NCBI GenBank assembly: GCA_004764695.1
Contig: SMSO01000007.1
Span: forward strand, 832,001 to 896,000
From: Schizochytrium sp. TIO01
Lineage: Eukaryota > Sar > Bigyra > Thraustochytrida > Thraustochytriidae
Reading direction: 5' to 3'
DNA: 64,000 nt
The translations under genes and the position numbers were made by a program. How positions within the stretch are numbered: the stretch's first letter is position 1; every line of letters begins with the position of its first letter. Below, one piece after another: positions 13,301-24,200 of this stretch. A model generated the notes under the pieces. It did no database searches and was not told the DNA's origin. It saw only the letters and a list, made by a program, of their open reading frames with translations.

Positions 13301-14020
13301 GAGAACACTCGACAGTAGGCGTCAGTAAAGACTCCAGATCTGCTTTATGATTTGCATCCCGAGCATTACCATCATCGGTATCGATATCGATATCATTAAA
13401 ACGAACAATGTTGAATCCTTTACATAGCTGCTTAACACCGTAAACCACATCATATGTAAACAGGCTAAGATCAAGCTTCTCTTCTCCCCAAATTTCTTTT
13501 AGCTCCTCGACCCAATATTTGCTTAGTTCTGGATTGGTTGTTTGATTGCCTTCACTCACTGCGAAGCCTTTCGGAAGAAATGGACGTTTACAAAAATCTT
13601 TTGCAAGAGTCTCAAAGATACTCTCCGCTTCTGCTTCTTTCGACTCGGCATTTTTTTTGAAATGTTGACTTCGGTGTCTTGAAGCACCCGTGGGAGATAA
13701 ACTTTCATGATTCGAGAAACCCAAAAGTCTGCAGATCCCATCCCAAGCAAGTGGGTATGGAGTTCTGCTAGCTTCCCACCAATGATATTTCGATCCAGTT
13801 CTCTCTCGCAATTGAATCTGTCTAGTTTCACCTTGGCAGCTCTCTCCTCTGGAGTTGGAGAGGTAGGACTTGTATCAGTGCGTTTTACCTTGGCAGCTTG
13901 CTCCTCTGGAGTTGGAGAGGTAGGACTTGTATCAGTGCGTTTTACCTTGGGAGCTCGCTGATCTGGAGTTGGAGAGGTAAGACTTGTATCATCGCCAGGT
14001 TGTTTGCGCTTTGAAGACAT
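10398..14020 (-). CDS. Giant adenosine-deaminase-superfamily protein, frame change at an A8 run
   Basis: A metal-dependent purine-deaminase fold spread over about 1200 residues; ordinary adenosine deaminases have about 350. The first ATG is at 14020. The first ~122 residues hold three 19-residue TSPTP...KVKR repeats and the metal-binding HxH motif (H88, H90, in ELHTHLLGMG). The frame then changes at an A8 run (13651-13658), and the rest lies in the frame ending at 10398. There I see a YVEFS strand (~350), then a ~550-residue helical insertion, then GLDWVGDE (~901), HGGEG (~940, HAGE-like with the catalytic Glu), RIGHG (~984), EINPTSN (~1062) and CTDNDG (~1114, metal-ligand Asp). All core residues look present, so activity is plausible if the frames are joined. 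Size and insertion recall RdrB of bacterial RADAR defence systems; that link is inference. Confidence 0.8.
13652..13658 (-). other. Candidate -1 slippery heptamer A_AAA_AAA
   Basis: On the minus strand the upstream frame reads TCA AAA AAA ATG and runs on to an unrelated tail and stop at 13556. The downstream deaminase frame reads AAA AAA AAT GCC. A -1 slip on A_AAA_AAA joins the two frames exactly. The alternatives are a homopolymer sequencing error or a disabling mutation; no intron is needed or visible. Confidence 0.5.
13825..13995 (-). repeat. 57-bp coding minisatellite, three copies
   Basis: Three near-identical 57-bp units encode three 19-residue blocks of the type TDTSPTSPTPEEQAAKVKR at the deaminase N-terminus. 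Each carries a Ser/Thr-Pro cluster and a short basic KVKR or KVKL patch. The middle copy and the copy nearer the core domain are most alike, which suggests recent expansion. Confidence 0.9.
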
Positions 14021-14400
14021 TGCTTTCGATCACACAGAAACTCCAAACTGTTTGCAGTATTACTATTGTCTTGCAAGAATGCGCGAGTTTGGGGCTTACT
14101 GAGCTGGGAACGGCTTGCTACTTAATAGTATCGCACAGACACCTTTCACCTCAGAAAAAGGAGCACTTACACGTTGCACGTAAGACTGATGCGCTATTTA
14201 CTGGTCTTGGTAATTCGGGTTTGCTTACCAGGTCAGAACATTCAAATTTAATTCCTCTCCAACCAACTTTTTGAATACTCGAGAGACGTGCCTCAGTATG
14301 ACAGCCCTATTGTCTACCAAATGACTAATGACCCAGCAAACTGTTTTTCAGCTCCAGTGGATTGATTCACCATCGCCAATGAGACTGAGTATTGCATGCA

Positions 14401-14403
<3 letters not shown>

Positions 14404-14434
<31 letters not shown>
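14404..14434. repeat. (CA)n dinucleotide microsatellite
   Basis: About fifteen perfect CA units are visible. Confidence 0.95.
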
Positions 14435-14435
<1 letters not shown>

Positions 14436-15910
14436 CTTCTCAACCTATTTTTTTTAAAGTTGTGCATGAGAGTTACGGTTTCAGAAGTTGCACTTACCTA
14501 CCCTTTTAAAGATAAAAAAGAATCATCCCTGCCCAAGTCAACGGAAGTCATTCTCTTTGCTGAGCTCGACGTACTCTCGGATCTTATGTCGCGGATAATT
14601 GAAAGAATTTTGCTTGGCTAAGTCAAACCGGCGCTTGCTACTACGCCGTAGCCTCAAAGTTTCGTCTTGTCTTGATTTTGCAAAACTTTGAAGTATGTAA
14701 AAGAGTTTTTCTTCATTTGGAAGATGCAGTAGATACCTCCAATTTCTGCTCTCTTCTACAAAACTGTGCGTAGGTCGAAGATATCACCTGCCAGTCAAAA
14801 CCCGCAGGATATCCTCAGTAGCCCCAGCAATAATATAAGGCGCAGTCCTGTGGACTTCACTTCCTGGCAAACTCTGGCAAACACATGTGGCTTTTCTATT
14901 CTTTAAAGTTTTCAGCTCTGAAGCATTTTGTATTCCATTTGAGGTCGAAGGAGCTCTGGTGAAGTCCAGGCTGCTGCAGTGTTGGGCCCTAAACCAAAAC
15001 CCCAACCCTAACAGGTAGACACCCATCATGATCTCCGGACGCCTTTGACAGATTTTGCAGACCATTCTCAAGTAGAGCTGTCGCACGGTCTTCCAAACAA
15101 TCTTTACACCCGGAACCAAACTTAAAATTTTCTTTTAAAAGCAGGGAGCGCTCTAGAGTTTATTACTGTCTGCGTATAAACGCTCAGGCGTTTAAAGTAG
15201 TTTAGTGGAGGGTACTGAAGTACGAAGTTGGAATAATAAATGTTATTTTCACTTATAAATTGTGTTCGTTTCGAGTTGGAAGCGTTGCACTACATTTTTT
15301 TATTTTTCAATATTCAAGGTTAAATCGATAACGCATCAAGATTAAAGTATGTAGAGCGAAGCAAGTCATATTCGTAGGAGTGACTTTGTGATGTAGACAT
15401 GGAAATAGCAGTTCTTTGCGTTGCAGCGTATCGATTCTTGACTTCGAAGGCCCGGCCTGAGACGGTCTTGTTAGTAAGAAACATTCAGAATAAAAGAAAG
15501 ATATTCCTCTAAATAATTAAGGAAATGTTGTACTGAATGGTTCAAGTGGACAATGACGTCAAACTAGTACCAGTTTAGACTTACTATTACTGCTTTTTGC
15601 ATCGTTGTAGTGTAGAATCCAACGAAAACAATAATAGAGGAAGAATTCTATAGTTAGGCATATATCTAGTCATCAAATATAATAGGGCACTGGTCTGAAG
15701 TGCCCCTTGGGTTTAATTTTTTAATTAAGATAAAAATAAGAATGCGTATGAGAGCCTGTAGAGTAACTTGAAGAGAACTCCACAATAAGTACTAGTTAAG
15801 TAAAGATAGGTATCGAGTGGTAGGTAACTCTAGCTAGACTGTATGTAGGGTATCATTATATATCGTCAATTTGCTTTTGGATTTCGTGGTAATGCTGAGC
15901 CTGACATTGT

Positions 15911-15937
15911 CTCCCCCCCCCCTCCTCCCCCCCTCCC
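15911..15937. repeat. Poly-C tract
   Basis: C-runs of ten, eight and three are separated by single T or TCCT interruptions. The complementary strand is G-rich, and the tract is a likely assembly trouble spot. Confidence 0.9.
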
Positions 15938-16079
15938 AAAGGGAGATATCATGGTTGAGGGTGTCGTGATGCTGTTGCCTGTGTGCTGATGAGCATGCAG
16001 CAATGTTCTTCGTGGCTTTATGTTGGAAATCTAGTATTAAATTGAATATATGATCGAATAGTTAAGCCTGGGTTCTGTT

Positions 16080-18560
16080 TCAGGCATTGCAGCGCTCATT
16101 TTCGACGTGGACAGAGAAGCAATGGATAATTTGTCGTGCCAATCCAAATTGTTGACTCTGGCAAGAATGAAACTGCCCTTTTAAATTCACAAGACAACGC
16201 CAAGCGCGTGTGGAAAGAACTAGAGTATGGATATAGCATCAAGCGAGTCTCCATCAATGAGTGTCATTCTCGATTAGCGGCAGGACAGTCAAGGTGTAGT
16301 ATTTAGAGATGCAGGCTTTAATGAAGACTTTCGCCCTGCTACAGTAAATTAACCAGCTCAAGCGAAAGCACAGCAGCAGATTTGTTGAATAAGTGAGCGA
16401 GGCCGAACGCAATCTCGATCTCTGACAGGCTCTCAGGCTCATTTAAGCGTCGTTTTGCAAACGCACGCAACCAGTCCTTTGAATCCAGCGTAGTTGGCCC
16501 CAGTTCTTCAACAACAACATCTAGAGTTCACATTAAAATTGACTCGAACAACCTGTTCATTTACTCCAAGTTTGTTGGTGAACAGCAGTGAGCATTGGAG
16601 AACCAAGGCGATACGGAAGGTATTTGAATTGAGATTCCTGGTAGCTCTTGTCATATCTATAGCACAGGAGATCGACGGATTCTGTCCAAGCCGTGGAAGC
16701 CTTGAAGCAACAGACTATATAGCACACCACAGTTTTCGAGCTTCTTTGGACAGACTTTGCGCAAGAAAACTACACATTGAGAGACCTCTCCTTAGAGCTG
16801 GCCCCCTTTGCCTACGAAGGTGCTTCGTCTACCATAGTGCTTAGCACGGCGAACCATTGAAGCTTCACCGTACGAGACCCTTTCAGCAACCTGGCTAAAG
16901 GCAACCGAACCGAAAGCTGTGACATTGACACAGTCTGTTTGTCAATCTTTTCAGCGTCAAAACACCCAGGTGCCTAGGTAGGTTCTAGTAGCCTCTGGGC
17001 CGTGAAAGGAAATTGAGCGAGAATATCGTGCCCCCTTACAGTATCTAAATCAGAGGCTTTTTTCTACTTTTCAAGCAATCCTTTAACCGAAAAGAGCATA
17101 TTGCAATGGTACTCATGACTGACTATTGTGCCGCGGCACTAGGTCACTTCTAAAGGTCCTTGGGTAAAAAGTCAAGTCAAAGCTTATTTCCGAACTTTCA
17201 ACATCAGTCTAGTTTGTATTGTTCTACCCAACCAAATTGCAGCTCAAAGTTATCAGGTACGTGGTTTCGTCAACTTGGAAGCTCCATATCATTTTAATCA
17301 GACCTAGAATCTGTTAGTTGAAAACCTCCTCTCATAGCTCATCCAATTTACATTTACCTAAGGTAATTTCCCCGAACCGATGGATCAAAACTAGCTTCAT
17401 TCTCAACGTATTTACATGTGACCATCTTTCAAAGTTATAGCACCAAACAGCCTGGATAAGTGAATTTATCACTCTGGTTCGTGGTAACAGACTAGAAGAC
17501 TGCTTTAGCTCAGAAAGAGTTGCCGCTAGCCATCACTATGACAAAATCACTTTCACAAGATCATTTTGTGTTTATTACTCGATAGACAATTTACACTGTA
17601 AAATGAAGTACATGTAGGGACGATGTTTGAAAACTCTACCATGGGCACGAAGTCCTACTGTTTTCACGAAACTGAAAAGGCAGGATCGTGAATAACTTCA
17701 CCCTCTAACGAGGTGAATGCCGATACCACTTTGAGACGTGCAAAAGAATCTCTTTCTCGTCGTCTTTTGCTATATTGCTTTGACCTTCTTGGGGATGATC
17801 GTTGCATTCTTTTCATGTTAAGAATGTCGAGCCTAGCTGGCGAAGAGAGCGAGGAAGTTGTTAAAAGGTAAAGTAGAGAGCATGCCCCTCAAAGCCTTGC
17901 GCTCCTGTAAACCCTCCAAAGGGGTCATACGTTGTTTTTCATATGATCATAGGAGGTAGTCTTTCTTGTAGCTGAGTGTGCACTTTCGAAGATTGCATTA
18001 TTGCAACAGTGAAAACGCATACCATTTCATGAACCCTTACAAGAGACTATTTGGAGTGAAACTCTTTCCAACACTTTCACCTTTGGAACTTCTGTCCAAC
18101 GAAGAGATATCAGTGTCACTCCACTATGACCGCTGGCTCACATATACTTCTAATATGACCCTCCATCTTCATCGATGCAGTTGAGGCAGAGCTACAATTC
18201 AGTCTTTAAGTACCCTGCCCAGAGAGCAACGCAAGATCATCGATCACATCAGCCGACATCCACGTGGCCCATTCCAGGCGGCACTTGTAATCTCAAAATG
18301 CCCAACTCGCTTTCACAGTGCATCATAATTCTTACTACATCTACAACTTGAAAAAAGGTCAAAAGTCCTTGCTTCAGATGCGGCCCTCGGCCTCCATCAT
18401 GCTCTTGAGATCATGCTTTTACTCATTGATGCGCTGGAGGTCCGTTCTCTCCAGTGCCTCTCTGTGAAAACCCATGGAAAGCTGAAGATCACTGAGTCTC
18501 TCAAGTCCCTATAGCAGCAGAGGGAATGCGGGGAATGCGAGTCTGGGCTTCGATCTGAGT
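16080..18560 (+). pseudogene. Long decayed or heavily interrupted coding relic
   Basis: Coding-like plus-strand fragments recur over 2.4 kb in changing frames. Examples are VDSGKNETALLNSQDNAKRV (~16145), RVHIKIDSNNLFIYSKFVGE (~16525), FELLWTDFAQENYTLRDLSL (~16735), WISEFITLVRGNRLEDCFSS (~17455), LRRAKESLSRRLLLYCFDLL (~17730), NPYKRLFGVKLFPTLSPLEL (~18030) and ALGLHHALEIMLLLIDALEV (~18380). A GTGAGC donor at 16588 and an AG acceptor at 16666-16667 join two fragments exactly in frame (80-nt intron). In-frame stops at 16720 (TAG) and 16858 (TGA), flanked by coding-like sequence in the same frame, cannot be removed by any intron I can see. I read it as a nonsense- and frameshift-damaged multi-exon gene of unknown family; more than one gene is possible. 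Confidence 0.45.
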
Positions 18561-18795
18561 GAGTCTGAGGATCTTCAGGAGGAAGAATAACGTGCTGATC
18601 TAGCATTCGGCTAAGGTAAACGCTAAGGCAAGCCTATGTTTTGGTCTTTGATAAGCAGCATGAAGATCTTGGTAAATGAGGAGGACTTCTGGCGAAGGCA
18701 AATCGCAATTGACAGCTAGCTGCGTTGTAACATCTGAAGCGTATCGATCGATTGAAGAAGAAGAAGCAAAAGAAGCAGCGTTGGGTTGTTGCAGG

Positions 18796-19092
18796 ATGAG
18801 TGGAACTGATGCTTTCGTTGCCGGCTATGGCGCCATGCTGACCGTAGGCGGCATTTTGGGCTTTGTGCGCCGAGGCTCGCTCATGTCCCTGGCCACTGGT
18901 GGCCTTATTGGAGGGTACTTTGTGTACGCCTCTACGGAACTCAACCGCTCCCACGAAGCCAACCTCACCATCCTCTCAGGCCTCCTCACCATTGTTATGG
19001 CTGCTCGTGCTCATGGTGCCGCAAAGTTCATGCCGTCTGGCCTTGTCGCAGTCCTTTCTGGAGGCATGCTCTGGTACCTCTTGAATAAGTGA
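18796..19092 (+). CDS. TMEM14 / FAX1-family small membrane protein
   Basis: A 98-residue protein of the TMEM14 (UPF0136) family. Family members sit in the mitochondrial inner membrane or plastid envelope and are linked to haem/porphyrin or fatty-acid export. The sequence shows about four short Gly-rich hydrophobic segments: FVAGYGAMLTVGGILGF, SLATGGLIGGYFVYAS, LTILSGLLTIVMAARA and MPSGLVAVLSGGMLWYLL. The length of ~100 residues, the early GxxLxxGGxxGF pattern and the AAKFMPSG block are typical. The frame is open upstream to 18676, but the extra 40 residues are acidic and unlike the family, so the ATG at 18796 (context gcaggATGag) is preferred. Which transported molecule applies here cannot be told. 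Confidence 0.85.
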   Translation: MSGTDAFVAGYGAMLTVGGILGFVRRGSLMSLATGGLIGGYFVYASTELNRSHEANLTILSGLLTIVMAARAHGAAKFMPSGLVAVLSGGMLWYLLNK

Positions 19093-21298
19093 CCCAGACT
19101 AACGTAATTCAAGTACTAGGTACAGACCTCTGGTGCTTCTGCAAACGCTTTGCAGAAGATCTCACTCCGCGAGGACCCATTCTTGAAACGACGCAGTGGG
19201 CTTATTCCTTAGCAGATTTCTAGCGCCCGCGCTTTTTCCTCGCCCTCTGACCCGGGCTGCATAAACAATCACTACAAGGTCAATATACTCATCCATATAA
19301 AGTAAAAGCTATTTATCGAGTCTAGCAAGTGAATTGTTTTCACGATAGATTATGTTCTCTAATTCAATGAACGACTTGTCAACTTCAAGTCACGTCCAAA
19401 ATTTATTTTCTTGCAACCTTTGTTACAACTTCGTGCATTTTGATTAGGTAAATTCAGGTCATGAGCGAAGCGAAGTTGGCTACTTTCTGGAGAATAGGTT
19501 TCACTTTGTCTGTCGCTACCAGGATGCCACAGTAGTTTGGAGGAATTGTGTGTTCCTTTACAATAGCTGTCACATCCGGTTCTGTCTGGTTAGTACTTCT
19601 CTCCCAGACCATGTCAGCCTCGAATTATAGACCGATTTTAGAATATCTTCTTTGCATTTTTTATTTTCAAGAAAGAAAAACGAAAGTCTAACGAGTAGAA
19701 TCTAACTGATCCGTTTATGTACATTCACAAAGCTATTAAGCCACAATGGTTCTCAATATTTTAAACAACTTGAAAAGTTATTCATACAGCGATCGAATAT
19801 GCCCTTCACCTCATTCTTCAATTTCTTCATAACTGGTCTCATCACCCTTCTTACCTAGGCGAGAACGCTAATTTAATTAATACTATGGCAAAGTAGCTTG
19901 TGCTGTGAAGCGTGCAGAGGTAGTCTGACAAGGACGGCGAACTCAGGAGAAAGAGAAAGAGGATAATATATGAGTTATTGGGATTTCGGGTCTGGATACA
20001 GGCTTGGATGAATGTATGATGTCAGTCCAATACACAGGATGTGTCGGACATGAGAGCTTGGTTAGGTTAGGTTAGGTCAGGTTTGGCAGTAGCTGTATAT
20101 TACTTCAATAAATACCAAACTTTCCAGAGCTTCGGCATCTTTGGGTTGCCACTAACTTAAAAATTAGAACTGTTTTCTAATATTTTTGTTGGGTATTTCT
20201 CTCTTCTACCCTTGAAAAGGGAAGTAAAAGATCCCTTGGTTTACCATGATCTCGCAGTTGTCGTCTTCCGATTCGGTTTTAATGCTCTTCCTATCTAAAT
20301 CAAGCAGGTGCTCAACACGTTGCCTCAAGTTTGCTAGGCATTCGAAATGTTGTTAGAAAAGCTGCTAGTTAGAAGCGTTAAATGCATAGCTAATTATTAT
20401 CTCCCCCGATCAACATGGCATTAGACCAAACTTGCAAGCAACCTAGTATTAATATTACAGATATTTGAGTAAAATCTAAACCCAAATGATTGAGCATCTC
20501 GTAACCTAGCAACTATATAGACGTTGCGGTAGTTCTGGCACTGTAAGGCCCGTGGTTCGTGCACTCAAGGTAAGCTGCCACCAAAGCTCAAGTCTCTTAG
20601 CTAGTGAGCTATATATAAGGCATCTTTTTAGAATAAACTTATAGCCTCCTTTTCAAACGGCGCATTTATTCCCAAGTTAGAAGATTTAGAACCATACATA
20701 CGCATTCCTATCTTTCAAAATGCAATTTAGACTCTTCATTTCGAAAACTTGATGAAGCGTGACCTGAAGGATATCGTTGAGTGGTTTTAAGATTTGAAGA
20801 AAATGCCAAGACTGCAAGAATCAAGATCCAATCTACGGCTAAGTATATATTTACGTCTATATGACCCAAAGAAATCATTTCTTAACGCTGAAATTTCCTA
20901 CAGAATTGTAAAAGACTTCAAGAATCACATTGTCACGTTTGTCTATACCCTGGTTGGTTCCCAAAGTTTCATAAAAGTGGCGATGGGACAACAACATTTT
21001 ATGAGACCTGTGAAGTTTTCCCCATCACTTAGAAATTGGTTCCTCACTGCGCTTCCTGGCAGAGAACAATTCAACTCTGCCCGTCGAGATGTCAGGATGA
21101 GGAAAGAAACGCCGAAGAGCCTGGCCATCATAGAACCTCATAGCGTAAACCATAGAAGTAGTGCGTACATTTATTTGCCCACGCGCCAAAATTATCGAAA
21201 TTTTCATGAGGTACTTTACCTAGGTACTAGTATGAAAAGATCACTAAAAGCAGAATCAATCGTAACCTTTCATCAACTCCTCCGTCTTATCCGCCGGG
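19093..21298. other. Spacer with short TTAGG run
   Basis: No gene is supported. A plus-strand frame is open from 20803 to 21387 and overlaps the start of the next gene; it looks non-coding (see rejected items). At 20060-20075 there are three TTAGG copies followed by a degenerate TCAGG, too few to call telomeric. Confidence 0.5.
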
Positions 21299-24200
21299 AT
21301 GGGCGTTGCGGAGAGTACGGAGGCCTCTGGATCCAATGTCGGCGCCCGAGAAGGTCTTCCACCTCGACCCTCGCGGCATGGGACTGAGGAATTGCCGTTC
21401 ATGGGCCGTCAGGCGAACGTCCCACCGCAGAACCTAGCTGGGGCTGCGGCCTTTAAGAGCCTCGACATATCCACATCGTCTTCGTCGTCTTCGTCATCCT
21501 CGTCGTCCTCGTCATCTTCTTCGTCCTCATCGTGGCCATCCAAATCATCAAAACTTTTGAGATCTCCAGGGTCCATAAAAGCTCACCAGTTATCTACTTT
21601 GGTGCCAACGACAACATCAAACAATAACCAGGCAGTGATGACCCCTGGGAACACAGGTTTGGCGGTCAATATGGGCACCTCATATGGAGTTAAGCACGGT
21701 ATGAAAAACAAAGGATTTCTGTCTCGGCAGAGTTCAGATGGGAGTGATGGAGAAACGAGGGCATCGCAGTCCGTGCAATCGTCGAGATCGAGGGCATCAT
21801 CATCATCGTCCTCGTCAACATCTAATTCAAAGCTTTCTTTTCCGTGGTTGGCCCCGAATTTTTTAGGCAGTAGTGTTGATGCGGTAGAAGCTGCTCAGGA
21901 GGCCAAGGTATCGGCAGTACAGCTCGCTATAGGCAATCCTGCGCTTTGGATTGACGATGAAAGTCTTGCAACAAAAATTGCACAACTACATGCCCTTGAT
22001 GAAGTATCCGCGGCCATGGTAGAGGCAGGTCCTCAGGGTCTTACAGAGATTAGTGACGATTTTTTGCAGCTTCTCTTTGCTGTATTTCTCAACAGTGATT
22101 CAACCGAGGCACAGCTCAAGGGATCAAGATTGCTCTGGCTAATTCTCTCTGGCGTCAATCCTGGATGGGAACCAGAGGACTTTCCTCCGCGGGGAATCCC
22201 AACAACATTAATGTCATCTGAAACACAAAGATCGGTTGCAATGATCGACGAAGCTATGATCAATGGCACAGAAACAAGGTTCTTTCCATATGCACTTTTG
22301 CCACTCATTCTTTCAAGCAATGAAGAAGTTGTGTGCTACTCTACAGCGTGCCTTTGCTTAATACTTGGTCGACAAAAGATTCCATGTCTCTTTGATGATC
22401 ATGCAGACGATCTTGATCGCCTAGTGCATGCACTTGCCTCAAACTCAATGTCTGCGGATCAGCGAATTCAGCTTGTTTCAATATCCACTCTGACCAGCAT
22501 TGCTGCTGATCGGTCTGTCAACCAAGCAATGACTGGTGCCGGCACTATTGATAACCTCGTCGCGGTGCTGAATAGAGACGAGAGTACGTCAAGCGTTGTG
22601 TGTGCTGCATCTATTTGTCTGCGTCTTCTTGTGCAACAGTGCGCAAGCGAAGCACTTCCGCTTCTTTTGAAACCAGCACCGTCTGGTACTCCGGGCATTT
22701 GTGTAGTGTTATGCAGGCTTCATGATTTCTTTTTCGAGACAGCAAATGTACGTCGACGTTCTGCAGCTAGCAAGTCCTCAATTATGGATTCCCTAATTAT
22801 TGCTGGGATATCTTTGCGCAGCCCAAGCTTGTTTGCCTTGATGACTTCAAACAAGGTTACATCCTTAAATATCATACCTCTGGCCTTAAAAGCACTTGAC
22901 TTTGTCAAGACAAAGCAGCACAATCTCAACTGCACAGCCATCCTCTCAGAGTTACTTCTTGATCTTTTTCAACATCATTCGTGCATGGTCGAAGTTCTTT
23001 TGGGAGGTCGAGTAGACGCTATCAAAAGTGCTCTTGACTTGTCAAGTGAGTGTGCATACAAGAACATGCCTCTCTCACCAGATGAGTTGGAACAATGTCG
23101 CACTGAGCGAACCATGGGTGCAAACAAAGTAATTCTACAGCTTGCAGAGTTCCTGAGTGTGATTACAGATGACGCAGCATTACGTATTGATGCCACGAAG
23201 GTTGTCCAGAGTGTCTTACTTCCTAAAATTTGGATCGGTCTTCACAGCTGTCTGGCAGCTTCAGACAGCTCAGAATTTGCCACAGCAAACGGGCATCACG
23301 CAACACGAAGATTTGCTCTCGCTGCGATCACATTTCTTGCGTTGAGAGAAGAATGGGCGTATGAAGTCTTTAGATTTCGCCAGGCTGCAATGGTTACCCG
23401 CCTTCTGGATTTAGGCCATGCGTTATATAGCCTATGCGCTTCTGCGATGAGCCGGGAGAGAATAAGGCCATATGTGTCGAGCACAGAGAGCAAAGGTCAC
23501 GGAAGCTTTTCAAGTAATAATAGTTTTGACGTTGATGGTGATCATGAAACAATCGCTGATGCTGTCGCCGCAATTGTTGCCGGAAGCAACAGTAGCAACA
23601 ACACTAGTGATGATGTACATATATGCTCCTCTATCGAAGAAAGTATAGAACCTGAACAAGAGACTGATGACAAACATGAGAAAGCCTCACGTCTTTTCTT
23701 TGCGACCATCTGTGTTTCATTGCATCTTGTTACCCGCGCACTAAGTTCTCTGGCTATGTATGACCAAATTATACAAAAGCAAGCATCTCACGACCGACTT
23801 TTGATCAGCCTTTGGAAATATTTCGCTCTTGTTGGACATGATGATCTATCATTTCCCGTGTCTTGGGATCTTCTCTGTTCCGTGCACCCCAACAATCACA
23901 TCTTGAAGAATCTTTGTATGGAGCACAAGTCACTAACAGGACCACCATCTAAAAGTTACTGTGATGCGCCCACTCTTTCTGTTACAGCGGTAGATGAGAA
24001 GGACGGACAAAGCCTTTCTAATAATCAAGCAGAGGCAGAAAATTTTAACACAAACGCTAATGTCTTCACGGATCAGCAAAAGTCCTCGGAGAACTGTCGT
24101 AAACGAAACCTTGTCTTAAATGCCATAACTGTGGAAGCCTCCCTGGGCAAGGCGCTTGTGCAAACTAGGTTTCATGGTCGCCTCTCAAATAGCTTAATTA

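Larger units (their letters stand above)
14021..16079. other. Spacer upstream of the deaminase gene
   Basis: This should include the promoter of the minus-strand deaminase gene. It holds a CA microsatellite and a poly-C tract. A minus-strand stretch at 14784-15119 stays open for 111 codons but begins with a non-ATG codon, matches nothing, and its complement is also partly open. I make no gene call. Confidence 0.5.

Noticed and set aside
20060-20083. TTAGG run as an interstitial telomere
   Set aside because: Only three clean copies; too short to separate from chance in this repeat-rich genome.
20803-21387. Plus-strand open frame of ~195 codons overlapping the start of the LamG-domain gene
   Set aside because: It overlaps the far better supported ATG at 21299 by 89 bases in another frame, has no motif, and its composition looks random. 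I treat it as 5' flank.
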